Assembly: GCA_036835375.1 (NCBI GenBank) | Contig: DAITMB010000020.1 | Coordinates: 1 to 52,949, forward strand | DNA: 52,949 bases | Direction of reading: 5' to 3' | Source of the DNA: JANQTF01 sp036835375 | GTDB taxonomy: Bacteria > Bacteroidota > Bacteroidia > J057 | Shown: in pieces, positions 41,676 through 50,865 of the stretch | Layout of the letters: each line of letters begins with the position of its first letter | Numbering within the stretch: position 1 is the stretch's first letter | Notes under the pieces: model-generated | Databases searched by the model: none | The model's input: only the letters and a program-made list of their open reading frames with translations | What the model was told of the DNA's origin: nothing | Made by a program: the position numbers and the translations under genes

Positions 41676-44519
41676 CTACCTCAGCATCCAGCGCAGGTGC
41701 TGAACCTCTCCCATCACTTCCACGCGAAGCACATACACCGCAGAAGGCAGCGACTCTCGCTCTAATGGTAAATCGTTTGCCCCGGAATTGACCCACTTCG
41801 ATGCTGATTGCCATACTTTGCCCTGAAGGTCCATCACCGTTACCGTGACCCATCCTCCACTACTGGGTAGGTTGAGGTGAAGCAGATCAAATGCAGGATC
41901 TCCACCCATTCTGACCTCGGCTTGCATGTGGTTAGCAGAAGGATCGATCGAGGTGGCGATGCGGCTGAAGGTGATATTGTCCAGAAAAATGCGGTCTCCT
42001 ACGCCTGTGGGATCCAGTGCTCTGCTCCAGATCATTTTACCCTCAAAGCACAGTTGGAAAGGCGATCCTGCGTAGGGGCCCAAGTCCAGTTGCTCCAAAG
42101 ACCAGGTATCTTGATTGGGGGTGCTGGGATAGTATCGTGCCAGCTCCTCCCCGTCAGCCGTCACACGCAATATGCTTCCTTGCTTGGACATGATGGAGTC
42201 GCCATCCAGGGTCGGAAACTCATTTACAAAGCGGGTCTTGAGCGCCGTTGAAAACGTCTGCCGACGCTCGAATGACAAAATGCGCGGCTCTCCATCTGTC
42301 ACGCAAAAGCAGGACTTACCTGTAAATTCAGGATTGAAATCAAACATATCGACGGGCGGTCCGCCCCACATCGGGTAGGAGGTCACCAGCCGATAGGCTA
42401 AGCCATTGCCGCCTTCCATGAGGATGCCTACGCTGCTTTGCGTGCCGACTCCTGCTTGCAGACGGGCGGCAGATTGGCTCTTTTGCGTGAATGCCACAGT
42501 GTCCTTCGCAAATGGATTGTTGAGCCCGTGCACTTCTTGCACACCACTGCGAACCTGGACGAAGGTAGCGGGCGATTCATTGTTACCAGCAAACGGATCC
42601 CCCGGAAAAGCCCCCGTGGCCGTGATTTCGTAGTCTCTTGGCGAAGAAAGGTTGAGTGTTTGGCCGAACGTGATGGGTTTCACCTCTCCAGGAGCCATGC
42701 CATTGGGTAAATTGAGAACCTCTAATCCCACGGTGAGGGGATTCTTGAGGGTATAAATCACCTGAAATGAATTCGGCGCTGTGGTGCTACAGCCAAAGTT
42801 TTGCAAGTAGGCGATCACGGGGGTTGCATTCGTTACGGCGCAATCCTTGGGCACTTCCACTGCGATCATCCCCAAATCATTGTCACGAACGGGACTGCCC
42901 AACCCTACCGCATACCAAGCATTGACCACCGATTGCCACTGGGGAGAGCAGCGTCCAAAGAGGTCTTCCGCAGAAAGGATCGCAGCCATGCGCGCATCGC
43001 TAAACTGAGAGGTAGGGCTGAGGTAAGTCTCCAGGATTCGCCAAGCAATCCTACCGGCTTCTTCTACTCCAATGCCTTGAACTAGATAAGGATTTCCAAT
43101 TCCATTGGTTCCGCTGCCGCCTTCCGCCACGAGGTAAAACCAATGGCCGAACACCGTGGCGTTGCAGTGTGCTCCTCCATTGTCTCCCGGACCTGTGTAC
43201 CAGCCCGGTCCACGATACGTATCGGGGTGGCCCTGACCTGTGAGGGGATAAGGTATGGAACGCGGATCGGACAAGCTGCGAAACACGGCCGCATCTTCGC
43301 CTACATCCCAACTCGCTGTGCTCGGGTCGGTGAGTGCCTCGATGGTATTGCCAAATATGTCTGCAAATCCCTCGTTGAGCGCTGCCGATTCGTCGATGTA
43401 GATGAGGTTGGCAGTATTACGGACGACGCCGTGGGTCACTTCATGCCCTACAATGTCCACGCCCACGTGGGGAGTCCCGCCATCGTCACCGTAGCCTGCA
43501 TGGTCCACATTCCAAAATGCATTCGCGTAACTTTTGGGTCCATAATGGACATAACTCCGAATCTGGCCCCCTGCGCCATTGAAACTATCGAAGCCGTAGC
43601 GGCTCGCAAATATGTCATACGCTTGTTCGCTCCCCCAATGCACATCTGCCGAGACTTCGTCCCAATCAGCATTGGTCAGGTCCCAATCTTTGCCGAAGCT
43701 CACAAAATCCACGGCTTGGGTGAGGTTCAGACCATTGTTGAGGTCCAGCGTCACAATTCCTTGGCTGGCGCGGGTGAACTCTCGGAGTCGAAATTCTGCT
43801 GCATTCACCGAATCTGACACGATGGGTTGTGTACCTCGATAGCGTGTCACAGCAGTTCCCGGAACGTTTTCGTGCTGGGTCTGAGAGAGGCTTTTGAGAA
43901 TGGCTCCCGTGTTGGCATCCACATACACAAGCTGGCAATTGAGAGGTTCTAAGGCGAATATCTCCATTTTCCAAGCCAGGCGATAGTCGGCGCTTTTCCA
44001 ATCAAAGTCCGTGTCTGCCCATACCAATTCTGGTTGAGGGGCATAGGTCGCCAGGGGGTCGCCTGTAATCTCCTGGCGCATGAGCTCCATCTCTGGTTCC
44101 TCCCAATAGTAACGATCTGCGCCTACGTGCGCGCGAGCGGCGGCAATTGCTTGTGCGGGAGAAATTGCCGCCGGAGTCATCGGCTCGCGAATTTCCGGAA
44201 CGAAGGCATTGATATGCAATAACTTCCCTGCCTGCCAGTGGAATTTGACACGCGCCCAGTCCACAGCCAACCCATGCAGCAGCAACTGGTATTCTTGGTG
44301 TAAAAACCCTTGTTCATCTGTTTTGGTGGCCAATAATTCCCACTCATGGTCGGCAGAGAGGCCCCAGACTTGATGCGCTTGCTGAAGCGCCTGCGCAGGG
44401 GTGGTTACTTCCTCGGAGGTGGCATGATACCAGCCAGGTGTGTCTGTGGAGATCCAAGCGGCTTGGGCCATCAATGCTCCTTGGCAAAGGAGGAAGGCAG
44501 AGATCAGGAGGAATCGCAT
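41676..44519 (-). CDS. Secreted M4 (thermolysin-like) metalloprotease with T9SS sorting domain
   Basis: 947 residues from MRFLLISAFLLCQGALMAQA (ATG at 44519), a signal peptide. An FTP/PepSY-type propeptide (about 30-220) precedes the M4 catalytic domain: HEVTH at 359-363 (two zinc His and the catalytic Glu), the third ligand Glu383 in ALNEGFADIFGN, and the later active-site His in NGGAHCNATVFGHWFYLVAEGG. A C-terminal accessory beta region (about 560-860), possibly a proprotein-convertase-like module, precedes a T9SS sorting domain ending LPSAVYVLRVEVMGEVQHLRWML. It should be an extracellular protease, self-activated by propeptide removal, that digests protein for nutrition or acts on surface proteins. 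Confidence 0.93.
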   Translation of the reverse strand: MRFLLISAFLLCQGALMAQAAWISTDTPGWYHATSEEVTTPAQALQQAHQVWGLSADHEWELLATKTDEQGFLHQEYQLLLHGLAVDWARVKFHWQAGKLLHINAFVPEIREPMTPAAISPAQAIAAARAHVGADRYYWEEPEMELMRQEITGDPLATYAPQPELVWADTDFDWKSADYRLAWKMEIFALEPLNCQLVYVDANTGAILKSLSQTQHENVPGTAVTRYRGTQPIVSDSVNAAEFRLREFTRASQGIVTLDLNNGLNLTQAVDFVSFGKDWDLTNADWDEVSADVHWGSEQAYDIFASRYGFDSFNGAGGQIRSYVHYGPKSYANAFWNVDHAGYGDDGGTPHVGVDIVGHEVTHGVVRNTANLIYIDESAALNEGFADIFGNTIEALTDPSTASWDVGEDAAVFRSLSDPRSIPYPLTGQGHPDTYRGPGWYTGPGDNGGAHCNATVFGHWFYLVAEGGSGTNGIGNPYLVQGIGVEEAGRIAWRILETYLSPTSQFSDARMAAILSAEDLFGRCSPQWQSVVNAWYAVGLGSPVRDNDLGMIAVEVPKDCAVTNATPVIAYLQNFGCSTTAPNSFQVIYTLKNPLTVGLEVLNLPNGMAPGEVKPITFGQTLNLSSPRDYEITATGAFPGDPFAGNNESPATFVQVRSGVQEVHGLNNPFAKDTVAFTQKSQSAARLQAGVGTQSSVGILMEGGNGLAYRLVTSYPMWGGPPVDMFDFNPEFTGKSCFCVTDGEPRILSFERRQTFSTALKTRFVNEFPTLDGDSIMSKQGSILRVTADGEELARYYPSTPNQDTWSLEQLDLGPYAGSPFQLCFEGKMIWSRALDPTGVGDRIFLDNITFSRIATSIDPSANHMQAEVRMGGDPAFDLLHLNLPSSGGWVTVTVMDLQGKVWQSASKWVNSGANDLPLERESLPSAVYVLRVEVMGEVQHLRWMLR

Positions 44520-44655
44520 AGTCGGAAAACAACTGTCGGTGGACAAACATTCGCAAATTGCGGAGAGAAGTTAGGGAGTTTTGAGAGGACTCACAACTTG
44601 ACGCCGGATTTTTGCGGTACTGGATGCTGGCCTGGGGCTTCTGAGATTTCGCCAA

Positions 44656-44689
44656 ACCAAAAAGCGCCTATTCTGGATAGAATAGGCGC
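44656..44689 (-). terminator. Terminator of the rplU-rpmA operon
   Basis: Minus-strand stem GCGCCTATTC / GAATAGGCGC (44689-44680 and 44673-44664) with a 6-base loop and a T run after it. It lies about 30 bases after the rpmA stop. Confidence 0.85.
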
Positions 44690-44720
44690 AATTGTAAAAA
44701 AATATGATTGCGAGGAAATG

Positions 44721-44990
44721 CTATTCCTGTGGCAACTCAACGTGGACCACTTTCCGGGTCTTGGCATTGAATGTGCGCTCGACGAATTTCACTTTTCCTT
44801 CCGTGAGGGCATACAGTGTGTGGTCTTTGCCGATACCGACATTCTTGCCTGCGCGGAAGCGAGTGCCGCGCTGGCGAACGATGATGTTTCCAGCAAGGAC
44901 GTCCTGACCACCGAAGATCTTTACACCCAGTCTTTTGCTGGCTGATTCGCGTCCGTTGCGGGAACTACCTGCACCTTTTTTGTGAGCCAT
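44721..44990 (-). CDS. rpmA: 50S ribosomal protein L27
   Basis: 89 residues, MAHKKGAGSSRNGRESASKRLGVKIFGGQDVLAGNIIVRQRGTRFRAG... is unmistakable L27. The N-terminal AHKKGAG tail reaches the peptidyl-transferase centre; there is no Firmicutes-type N-terminal cleavage extension. It follows rplU by 29 bases, the usual L21-L27 operon, and ends at a strong terminator. Confidence 0.98.
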   Translation of the reverse strand: MAHKKGAGSSRNGRESASKRLGVKIFGGQDVLAGNIIVRQRGTRFRAGKNVGIGKDHTLYALTEGKVKFVERTFNAKTRKVVHVELPQE

Positions 44991-45019
44991 GATAAAAAAA
45001 TTGGAGGGGTGAAAAGATG

Positions 45020-45331
45020 TTAAGCGGAAATCCCCGCGATTTGGATTTTAGAAAGCGCTTGGCGGTGGCCATTCTTGACCCGGTAGCCTTTGCGACGTTT
45101 CTTTTTGAAAACGATGATCTTGTCATCTTGGAGGTGGTCAAGAACGGTGGCTGTGACAAGGGCTCCCTCCACGAATGGGGTGCCGACTCTCACATTTCCC
45201 TCGTTGTCCACGAGCAGGACCTCGCTCAATTCAACGGTGGAGCCTTCTTCCTCTGTCATTCGATTGACAAAGATTTCTTGACCCTCTTCAACCTTGAATT
45301 GGCTGCCTTGGATGTTGACGATAGCGTACAT
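45020..45331 (-). CDS. rplU: 50S ribosomal protein L21
   Basis: 103 residues: MYAIVNIQGSQFKVEEGQEIFVNRM...VTATVLDHLQDDKIIVFKKKRRKGYRVKNGHRQALSKIQIAGI, the complete L21 protein that binds 23S rRNA with L20. It is the first gene of the rplU-rpmA operon and has a clear -33/-7 promoter directly upstream with a leader of about 20 bases. Confidence 0.98.
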   Translation of the reverse strand: MYAIVNIQGSQFKVEEGQEIFVNRMTEEEGSTVELSEVLLVDNEGNVRVGTPFVEGALVTATVLDHLQDDKIIVFKKKRRKGYRVKNGHRQALSKIQIAGISA

Positions 45332-45357
45332 GGGTTCAGTTTTCTCTTAACGGATGG

Positions 45358-45390
45358 CAAAGATAGGTATTCCATTTCCATCTTCCCAAG
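45358..45390 (-). promoter_or_regulatory. rplU promoter
   Basis: On the minus strand TATCTTTG (45365-45358) is a perfect TAnnTTTG -7 box, and CTTG sits 21 bases upstream as a near-consensus -33 element. It is the best promoter in the window, consistent with strong ribosomal-protein expression. Confidence 0.6.
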
Positions 45391-45449
45391 GAATTACGAG
45401 AAATATTCATCAACCAGCTCAACTTTTTACAACCCTATTTCCTCTTGAC

Positions 45450-45977
45450 TCAAGGCTGCGAGGGAACAAACCCGAGGGAGGCAGAATTAATGCAGTAACG
45501 GAGTCCTGTTGGGGCCGGTCCATCGTCGAACACATGGCCCAAATGGGTGTGACAGCGAGCGCAGTGGACTTCGTTGCGCACCATGCCATAGCGGGTATCA
45601 GTGTTGCTGGCGACAAAGCGCTCGTCGATCGGCTGATAATAACTCGGCCAACCGGTGCCGGAGTTGAACTTGGTGTCGGAGCTGAACAGCGGCAGGTCGC
45701 ACCCGATGCATGTGTAGGTACCAGCTTCTTTGGTGTTCCAATATTCCCCGGTAAAAGCTCTTTCAGTGCCCTCTTCTCTCGCGACGGTGTACTGAAGGGG
45801 GCTGAGCATGTCCCGCCACTCGGCTTCAGTGCGGGTGATTGGCGTGAGGTCAATATCGGAAAGATCGATTTTCGCAGCTGCTTTTGCAGATGCCGAAGGC
45901 GTCTGGGACTTCGCGCACCCTGTAAAAAGCAAGAGGGCGGTAGAAATGGCCAGAATTGTCTGTGTGAATGGACGCAT
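45450..45977 (-). CDS. msrB: Peptide methionine-(R)-S-oxide reductase MsrB, lipoprotein
   Basis: 175 residues from MRPFTQTILAISTALLLFTGC (ATG at 45977; the frame is open to 46061 but the signal starts here). The lipobox ends at Cys21, so this MsrB is a membrane-anchored exported enzyme. The catalytic domain (about 48-172) has zinc-binding Cys90/93 (CIGC) and Cys139/142 (CARC), the GTGWPSY substrate loop, HTHLGHVFDDGPAPTGLRYCINSASL and the catalytic Cys162. It repairs R-methionine sulphoxide in periplasmic or surface proteins, fitting oxidative defence in the envelope. A short palindrome (GTTCTACAGAAC, 45998-46009) lies 21 bases upstream. Confidence 0.93.
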   Translation of the reverse strand: MRPFTQTILAISTALLLFTGCAKSQTPSASAKAAAKIDLSDIDLTPITRTEAEWRDMLSPLQYTVAREEGTERAFTGEYWNTKEAGTYTCIGCDLPLFSSDTKFNSGTGWPSYYQPIDERFVASNTDTRYGMVRNEVHCARCHTHLGHVFDDGPAPTGLRYCINSASLGFVPSQP

Positions 45978-46169
45978 AAATTTTGAAGGATGTTGATGTT
46001 CTACAGAACGATGAGAATTTGCGGGAGTGAGTCGATTTCTGCTTCTCAGCAAAAACGCCATTAGAAATGAGCGGGGGAAGAAGAGGAAGTGATTGAGTAC
46101 GTGAAATTAACGAAGTAGCTCCACTGTTGGTTTTTAGGCTGACATCCGAAAAATTCCTTATTTCGCTTT

Positions 46170-47513
46170 ATGTCAGTGTCCGGACACAACAAGCGATTGG
46201 GGATACGAGCGGCCCTCACCACAGTGATTTGCATCGGTGGACTTTACCTGTTTTTCAAACTTTTTTTCTGGGACCGCATCCCCAGAGGTCAGGATGACAC
46301 AGGTTGGGCACATGTGGCGCTGTTTCTTTCGAGTTTTGTACCTGCCCTCCTGCTGCTTTTTACGCATAGTGCCCCAAGCCAGCCGATCCGCTCACCACGA
46401 AATACTTTCTTGAAAGGCTATTGGCTGCTTTTGATTCCGCTGCTTTCCAATGGCTTCTTTCTGCCTGGGATCGCCGATTTCTTCCATTCATTTACCTACG
46501 ACATCAGCCACGGCGACGTCATTCCGCAAATTCAAATTATGGTGCGGCGCTTCTTAGCAGGAGAACGACCCAACGCACCTATTGAAGATTTTGGCTACGT
46601 GATTTATAGTCCTTACCTGCCCTTTCACTGGGGACCGTTTATCTTTGCGGAGTGGCTTGGGTGTGATCCTAGGTGGGTAGGTGTGGGAGCATGGATCGCA
46701 GCTGCAGTTGTGTTTGTAGAGATCCTTCGTCAAAGCCGCATCAACCTTGTCGCTGCGGTTGGTCTCTCTCTTTTGCCTGGCATTTTCTTGGGAACGCTCT
46801 TGGTGTTTCAACCCGTGACGTTGGGCGCTACGGTCGAATTGCTGATTTGTGCTTACTATTTGTTGCTCACCAGTTTGTTTCTCCTTCCTGCTTCCAGCTG
46901 GATGGGGTGGCCATTTGTACTGCTGTCTCGCTATTCTGCCATCATGTATGGACTGGCTTGGTTTCGTGGCACGTGGGAGTCGCAAGGCTGGCAAAAAGCC
47001 CTCCTCATGGGTGGAGCCATTGCCGCTGTGGTCGCTGGTTGTTTTGTCATCCCTTTTTGGATTCCCTACCCCGAACTTCTGACCAATGGCTTGAACTATC
47101 ACGGAGAAGTGACCGAGATTCGGTGGACAAATGACTATTTTCAAGGTCTGAATGGCAAGCCGGAACTGCTCTACGAAGGCACGGGGTTGACTCGATTTAT
47201 CCTGGAAACTAAACCCGATGATCGACTGGGCCGGCTCCAACTCAGTCAACATATCCACTTGATAGTCAGCATTTTTGCAGGTGTGCTCTTGACGCTGTTC
47301 TCCTCCAAAAAACGCTGGCAACACCCCGGATTTCGCGTAGGAGGCCTCTTGCTATGCCTCAGTTTATTCTATCATTTGCTGCCATTGCCCATTGACTACT
47401 ACTTCAACGTCTTGGGCTGCGTCTTGATCGGAGCTGTTGCCGCCGCTTTTCTAGAAGAAGCCGCCGATGACCACGCACAGCCAAGCCCAGAAGCAAGGCA
47501 GCCATCACCGTGA
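46170..47513 (+). CDS. Polytopic membrane protein (possible GT-C-type glycosyltransferase)
   Basis: 447 residues with about ten hydrophobic membrane segments spread over residues 15-430. The first loop has a WDRIPRGQDDTGWAH stretch, and a loop after TM3 reads GDVIPQIQIMVRRFLAGERPNAPIEDFGYVIYSPYLPFHWGPFIF, similar in layout to GT87/GT39-like membrane glycosyltransferases. I could not identify a defining motif, so this is a tentative call. The C-terminal 20 residues are polar (EEAADDHAQPSPEARQPSP) and lie in the region that overlaps the BatD-like gene on the opposite strand. Confidence 0.7.
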   Translation: MSVSGHNKRLGIRAALTTVICIGGLYLFFKLFFWDRIPRGQDDTGWAHVALFLSSFVPALLLLFTHSAPSQPIRSPRNTFLKGYWLLLIPLLSNGFFLPGIADFFHSFTYDISHGDVIPQIQIMVRRFLAGERPNAPIEDFGYVIYSPYLPFHWGPFIFAEWLGCDPRWVGVGAWIAAAVVFVEILRQSRINLVAAVGLSLLPGIFLGTLLVFQPVTLGATVELLICAYYLLLTSLFLLPASSWMGWPFVLLSRYSAIMYGLAWFRGTWESQGWQKALLMGGAIAAVVAGCFVIPFWIPYPELLTNGLNYHGEVTEIRWTNDYFQGLNGKPELLYEGTGLTRFILETKPDDRLGRLQLSQHIHLIVSIFAGVLLTLFSSKKRWQHPGFRVGGLLLCLSLFYHLLPLPIDYYFNVLGCVLIGAVAAAFLEEAADDHAQPSPEARQPSP

Positions 47514-48861
47514 GAATCACGGCCAATCGCATGACCCACTTGCTATCGTTCATCGGCTCTCGGCTCTCGGATTGAAAAGCATCCTTATAAAAACGCTCAA
47601 CGGCATGAAGTTCCCTGAGTTGGGGAATGGGTTCCCCCCTGACTAAAATCTCCGGGAGCGCTGCCTCGGCCCATCGATACTGAAGTGAATCTAGATCGAG
47701 GGAAGCAACCCGCAATGTGGGCAAAGCATATTCCCCGGGTTCAGCTGGATACAAGAGGTAGTCCAGACGTTTGGTGCCGAGCAATTGTCCGTCTTCTACC
47801 AGCGCATAACTGACGGAGGTCTGAGGCCCCTTAAGAATCAACGACTCCGGCAGTTGCCAGCGGGGTGTGGGGACCAAACCCATGAACACGGGTCCAGTGA
47901 GCGCGAGACTGATGCGCATCGGTTCGCCTGTGCCCAGCTCCACGCGGTCCCAAGTCGCTTTCATGCTCAAGGGGCCACTCTTGGCGCTTGGAATCTTGTC
48001 GCTTTCAGGTGGCGCCTTGACTGCCCACAAGCGACTTTCAATCGCGATCTCTTCATCTTCCCACTCGCTTTCTGGTGCTCGGCCACGAAAAGCGTGGCGC
48101 GACCTCCAGAGGCGCTCCACGCGAATCTGGGCGCCATCAATCGCAGCTACTCCGGGTTCTGGACACGCCCACCATCCTTTGTAACAAGGAAATCGGAGAA
48201 GGCCATCGATCGTTTTGCCTGTGGAAAGGGGTGTGCCTAAAATGCTGTCGTGCAGCAACCACTGCCCGCTTGGACTTCTCCTAAGACTGTCGGCCAAGGC
48301 CGCAATGGCGCCCAGATCCCAGTTGATTCGGCTACGGGAGATCGGAGAAAGCTCCAAGTAAAGCGTCGCTATCTGAAATTGGCCTTGGAGGCAAGTGTCG
48401 TGCTCAACGTCCCACACAGCCCGCACCTGCACCTCGGCAGGGACAAGGTTGTCGCGCTGCTGACGGCTCGGCGGACGAATCGTCACCAATCCGGGACTCA
48501 TGTAAAGGGTTTTTTCTGGCATGGGCACTTCGATCCGGGGGATCACAAAAGTGCCAGTTCCTTCGGGGTGATATAGTTGTCGGTATATGGTGGTGCGACT
48601 AGCTCCTTCAGATTGCACCTCGACTGTGCGATTGCCCATTCGAAAGCTGGGAATGCTTGGAAAGAAGGGAGTGGACTTGAGTATGCCTCCGCGTATGGTA
48701 ACGAAAACTTGTAATTCATCATCCACGCCCATCCACCGCTGATTCACGTAAGTGCGCACATCTTGCGACACCATTACCGCCGGAAAGAAGCAAAGCACGA
48801 AAAACAACGCGCCCTGTAGCTTGTTTCTATAGCCTAGATTCCAGGGGGGGTGAGACTTCAT
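47404..48861 (-). CDS. BatD-like protein
   Basis: 485 residues from MKSHPPWNLGYRNKLQGALFFVLCFFPAVMVSQ (ATG at 48861; the frame is open to 49017), a signal sequence. The N-terminal domain (DVRTYVNQRWMGVDDELQVFVTIRGG...FPSIPSFRMGNRTVEVQSEGASRTTIYRQLYHPEGTGTFVIPRIEVP) is the BatD (oxygen-tolerance) family. A later beta domain and a C-terminal membrane helix (about 441-461, VMRLAVILTVMAALLLGLAVRG) follow, with an Arg-rich cytoplasmic tail. BatD normally sits in a moxR-DUF58-batABCDE operon, but here it is alone. Its last 110 bases lie antisense inside the membrane-protein gene. Confidence 0.8.
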   Translation of the reverse strand: MKSHPPWNLGYRNKLQGALFFVLCFFPAVMVSQDVRTYVNQRWMGVDDELQVFVTIRGGILKSTPFFPSIPSFRMGNRTVEVQSEGASRTTIYRQLYHPEGTGTFVIPRIEVPMPEKTLYMSPGLVTIRPPSRQQRDNLVPAEVQVRAVWDVEHDTCLQGQFQIATLYLELSPISRSRINWDLGAIAALADSLRRSPSGQWLLHDSILGTPLSTGKTIDGLLRFPCYKGWWACPEPGVAAIDGAQIRVERLWRSRHAFRGRAPESEWEDEEIAIESRLWAVKAPPESDKIPSAKSGPLSMKATWDRVELGTGEPMRISLALTGPVFMGLVPTPRWQLPESLILKGPQTSVSYALVEDGQLLGTKRLDYLLYPAEPGEYALPTLRVASLDLDSLQYRWAEAALPEILVRGEPIPQLRELHAVERFYKDAFQSESREPMNDSKWVMRLAVILTVMAALLLGLAVRGHRRLLLEKRRQQLRSRRSPRR

Positions 48862-49154
48862 ATTTTGTAAATGTATCCATTTTGCGGGATTGATCGGCAC
48901 ATGCCAGCACCACTTTCCGTGAAATCTGATTTCATGTTTTGAAGATTCCTGATCTTGGGAACCGTTCTTGGGAAAATAATTGACTGAATAATTATTCAAT
49001 TTATGAGAGTTCGGCAAATCTTCAACTGACTTTTTGAAATTAAAATAATGAAGAAATTATCAGTTCCTGCGAAATCATCTTGTATGATTGTGACTCATCA
49101 AGGGAATACCTACTCAAACGCCACGGAATCAAAACATTCTTCTTCCTTTATCCT

Positions 49155-49766
49155 ATGCTCTCCTTCACACCTGAGAACCGACCTGTGAATACGACTCAAT
49201 CTCTTCCCAAAACTCCCCTTAAGAAAATTGTTGTTGCGATCACTGGCGCCAGTGGTAGCATCTACGCCCATCGACTGCTTGGATACCTGAGCCAAATGAC
49301 CGATACTGTGGAAGTAGGTGTGGTGCTCTCGCGCAATGCCCTCGATGTGTGGGAACATGAGTTGCAATTGCCCTTTGAAACGCCCTTTCGGGTGTATGAC
49401 CGCTTGGATTACCGGGCACCTTTTGCCTCTGGATCGGCTCGCTACGAGCATATGGTCATCGTACCTTGCTCTATGGGCACGTTGGGCAGGATTGCCCACG
49501 GGATTTCCGACGACCTGATCTCTCGCGCGGCGGATGTCATCCTCAAAGAGCGCCGCCAACTCCTTTGCATGGTGCGCGATACCCCTCTCAATCTTATTCA
49601 CCTGGAAAACATGCGTAGCCTCACCCTGGCTGGCGCTACGATGGTCCCCGCCATTCCTTCATTTTACTCCCGTCCACAGACCATCGACGAGGTCATCGAC
49701 ACGGTCGTACACAGACTTCTCGACCAAATGGGCCTCCAACCCAATACATACCGATGGGGAGAGTGA
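49155..49766 (+). CDS. ubiX: Flavin prenyltransferase UbiX
   Basis: 203 residues from MLSFTPENRPVNTTQSLPKT (ATG at 49155). UbiX joins dimethylallyl phosphate to FMN to make prenylated FMN for UbiD decarboxylases. The FMN-binding VVAITGASGSIYAHRLL (26-42), VIVPCSMGTLGRIAHGISDDLISRAADVILKERRQL and the terminal RDTPLNLIHLENMRSLTLAGATMVPAIPSFYSRP are the standard segments. No ubiD is nearby; menaquinone (futalosine-type) biosynthesis would be one user in this phylum. It is divergent from the BatD-like gene. Cytoplasmic. Confidence 0.95.
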   Translation: MLSFTPENRPVNTTQSLPKTPLKKIVVAITGASGSIYAHRLLGYLSQMTDTVEVGVVLSRNALDVWEHELQLPFETPFRVYDRLDYRAPFASGSARYEHMVIVPCSMGTLGRIAHGISDDLISRAADVILKERRQLLCMVRDTPLNLIHLENMRSLTLAGATMVPAIPSFYSRPQTIDEVIDTVVHRLLDQMGLQPNTYRWGE

Positions 49767-50216
49767 GTTTTTTTCATCGCTTTTAAGAATTTTCCTCCTC
49801 GTATGCTCCCTGCAGCTCGCTGAGATCGGGGATGATATTCGGCTGGTCAGTGGTGCTGGAGGTAATTGTCCAAGCTATAAATCGATGCGAGGAGTCGATA
49901 TAGCAGGATTTTCAGCGGGTAAAAGGCTGGGAAAAACTATTCGAATGCGGAAAAGAAAGGAGATAAACGGAATACTGGCAAAAACGAATCTGATCTCCAC
50001 AAGAAAAAGAAAAAAGTCTTTGCCCGACGAATCGGGATAAGTACCGGATGAAATGGAAAACCCAGGGGGGTTGTCTCGTAAATTTTCACAATCAATCAAT
50101 GAATGCGCCAAATCATTAAGAATAATTTAAAAATGCTCTACGTACATTTTTATATTCGCAAAATTACCCCTTGCTTTGTCCTTGTCGAAAGTTCAATTAC
50201 ATAACCATTTACGACT
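49767..50216 (+). other. Intergenic region, possibly a decayed gene
   Basis: 450 bases without a supported gene. One plus-strand frame reads RIFLLVCSLQLAEIGDDIRL and then VSGAGGNCPSYKSMRGVDIAGFSAGKRLGK, which looks a little like a barrel protein fragment, but has no proper start and ends in Lys/Arg-rich sequence. A weak -7-like TATATTCG (50151-50158) precedes the next gene. Confidence 0.3.
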
Positions 50217-50828
50217 ATGCATTCATTCCGTTTTAAGCAGGTACTGGCCGGGTTGTTCATCATGGGTGGACTCAGTCTGCCAGCGATGGGGAAGGGTGCT
50301 ACTACTACAGACTCTGAGCCCCAAGTACGTGTGGAGCATACCGCGAACTCCCGTACCGTTCATTTAGTCTATCAATCCACTACCCTTCAACCGGTGATCA
50401 TCCGCGTAGTGGACAAAGACGGACATTCTTTGTACCAGACCAAGCTCACCAAGGAGGTGAATTTCAAAAAAGCCATCTCCTTCTCAAATGTGCCTGATGG
50501 GCCATACTACATTGAGGTGACTGGCGAAGGGGTCAATTTTCGCGAAATGGTCAACGTCACGACTGTGACTGATGCATCTGAGAGCCTTGTGGCAACTGTT
50601 TATCCTTATGCTCAAGAAGGAAAGTGGATGCTATCTGTGCCCAATGCTGAGCGTGTGAGCGTAGAAATTCTGAACCAAAACGGGGAAGAAATCTACTACG
50701 GCGATGTGACTTTGGAAGGTGATTCTCACTCCAAGGTATTTGATCTAAGCCGCTTGCGTGATTCGCAAGTCTCTTTCCGGATCACCGACGGGGCTTTGAC
50801 CAGCTTGCAAACAGTCAACCTTCGTTAA
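50217..50828 (+). CDS. Secreted two-domain protein (DUF3244-like)
   Basis: 203 residues with a signal peptide (MHSFRFKQVLAGLFIMGGLSLPAMG). The mature part is two similar beta-sandwich modules of about 75 residues. The first reads VIIRVVDKDGHSLYQTKL...PDGPYYIEVTGEGVNF and the second VSVEILNQNGEEIYYGDVTLEGDSHSKVFDLSRLRD. The IRVVDKDGxxLY / VEILNQNGEEIYYG pattern is like DUF3244 and CTD-type modules in Bacteroidota. The function is unknown; it may be a small secreted or periplasmic binding protein. It ends at a UUCG-loop terminator. Confidence 0.75.
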   Translation: MHSFRFKQVLAGLFIMGGLSLPAMGKGATTTDSEPQVRVEHTANSRTVHLVYQSTTLQPVIIRVVDKDGHSLYQTKLTKEVNFKKAISFSNVPDGPYYIEVTGEGVNFREMVNVTTVTDASESLVATVYPYAQEGKWMLSVPNAERVSVEILNQNGEEIYYGDVTLEGDSHSKVFDLSRLRDSQVSFRITDGALTSLQTVNLR

Positions 50829-50865
50829 GAGGTTCGGTTCCGATGATGACCATCTATGATTTACA

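Noticed and set aside
46177..46188. Perfect 12-base palindrome GTGTCCGGACAC at the start of the membrane-protein gene
   Set aside because: It lies inside the coding sequence just after the ATG and is short; chance is a sufficient explanation.
49534..50040. 168-codon plus-strand ORF overlapping ubiX
   Set aside because: Most of it is an out-of-frame shadow of ubiX; only its tail is discussed as a possible decayed gene.
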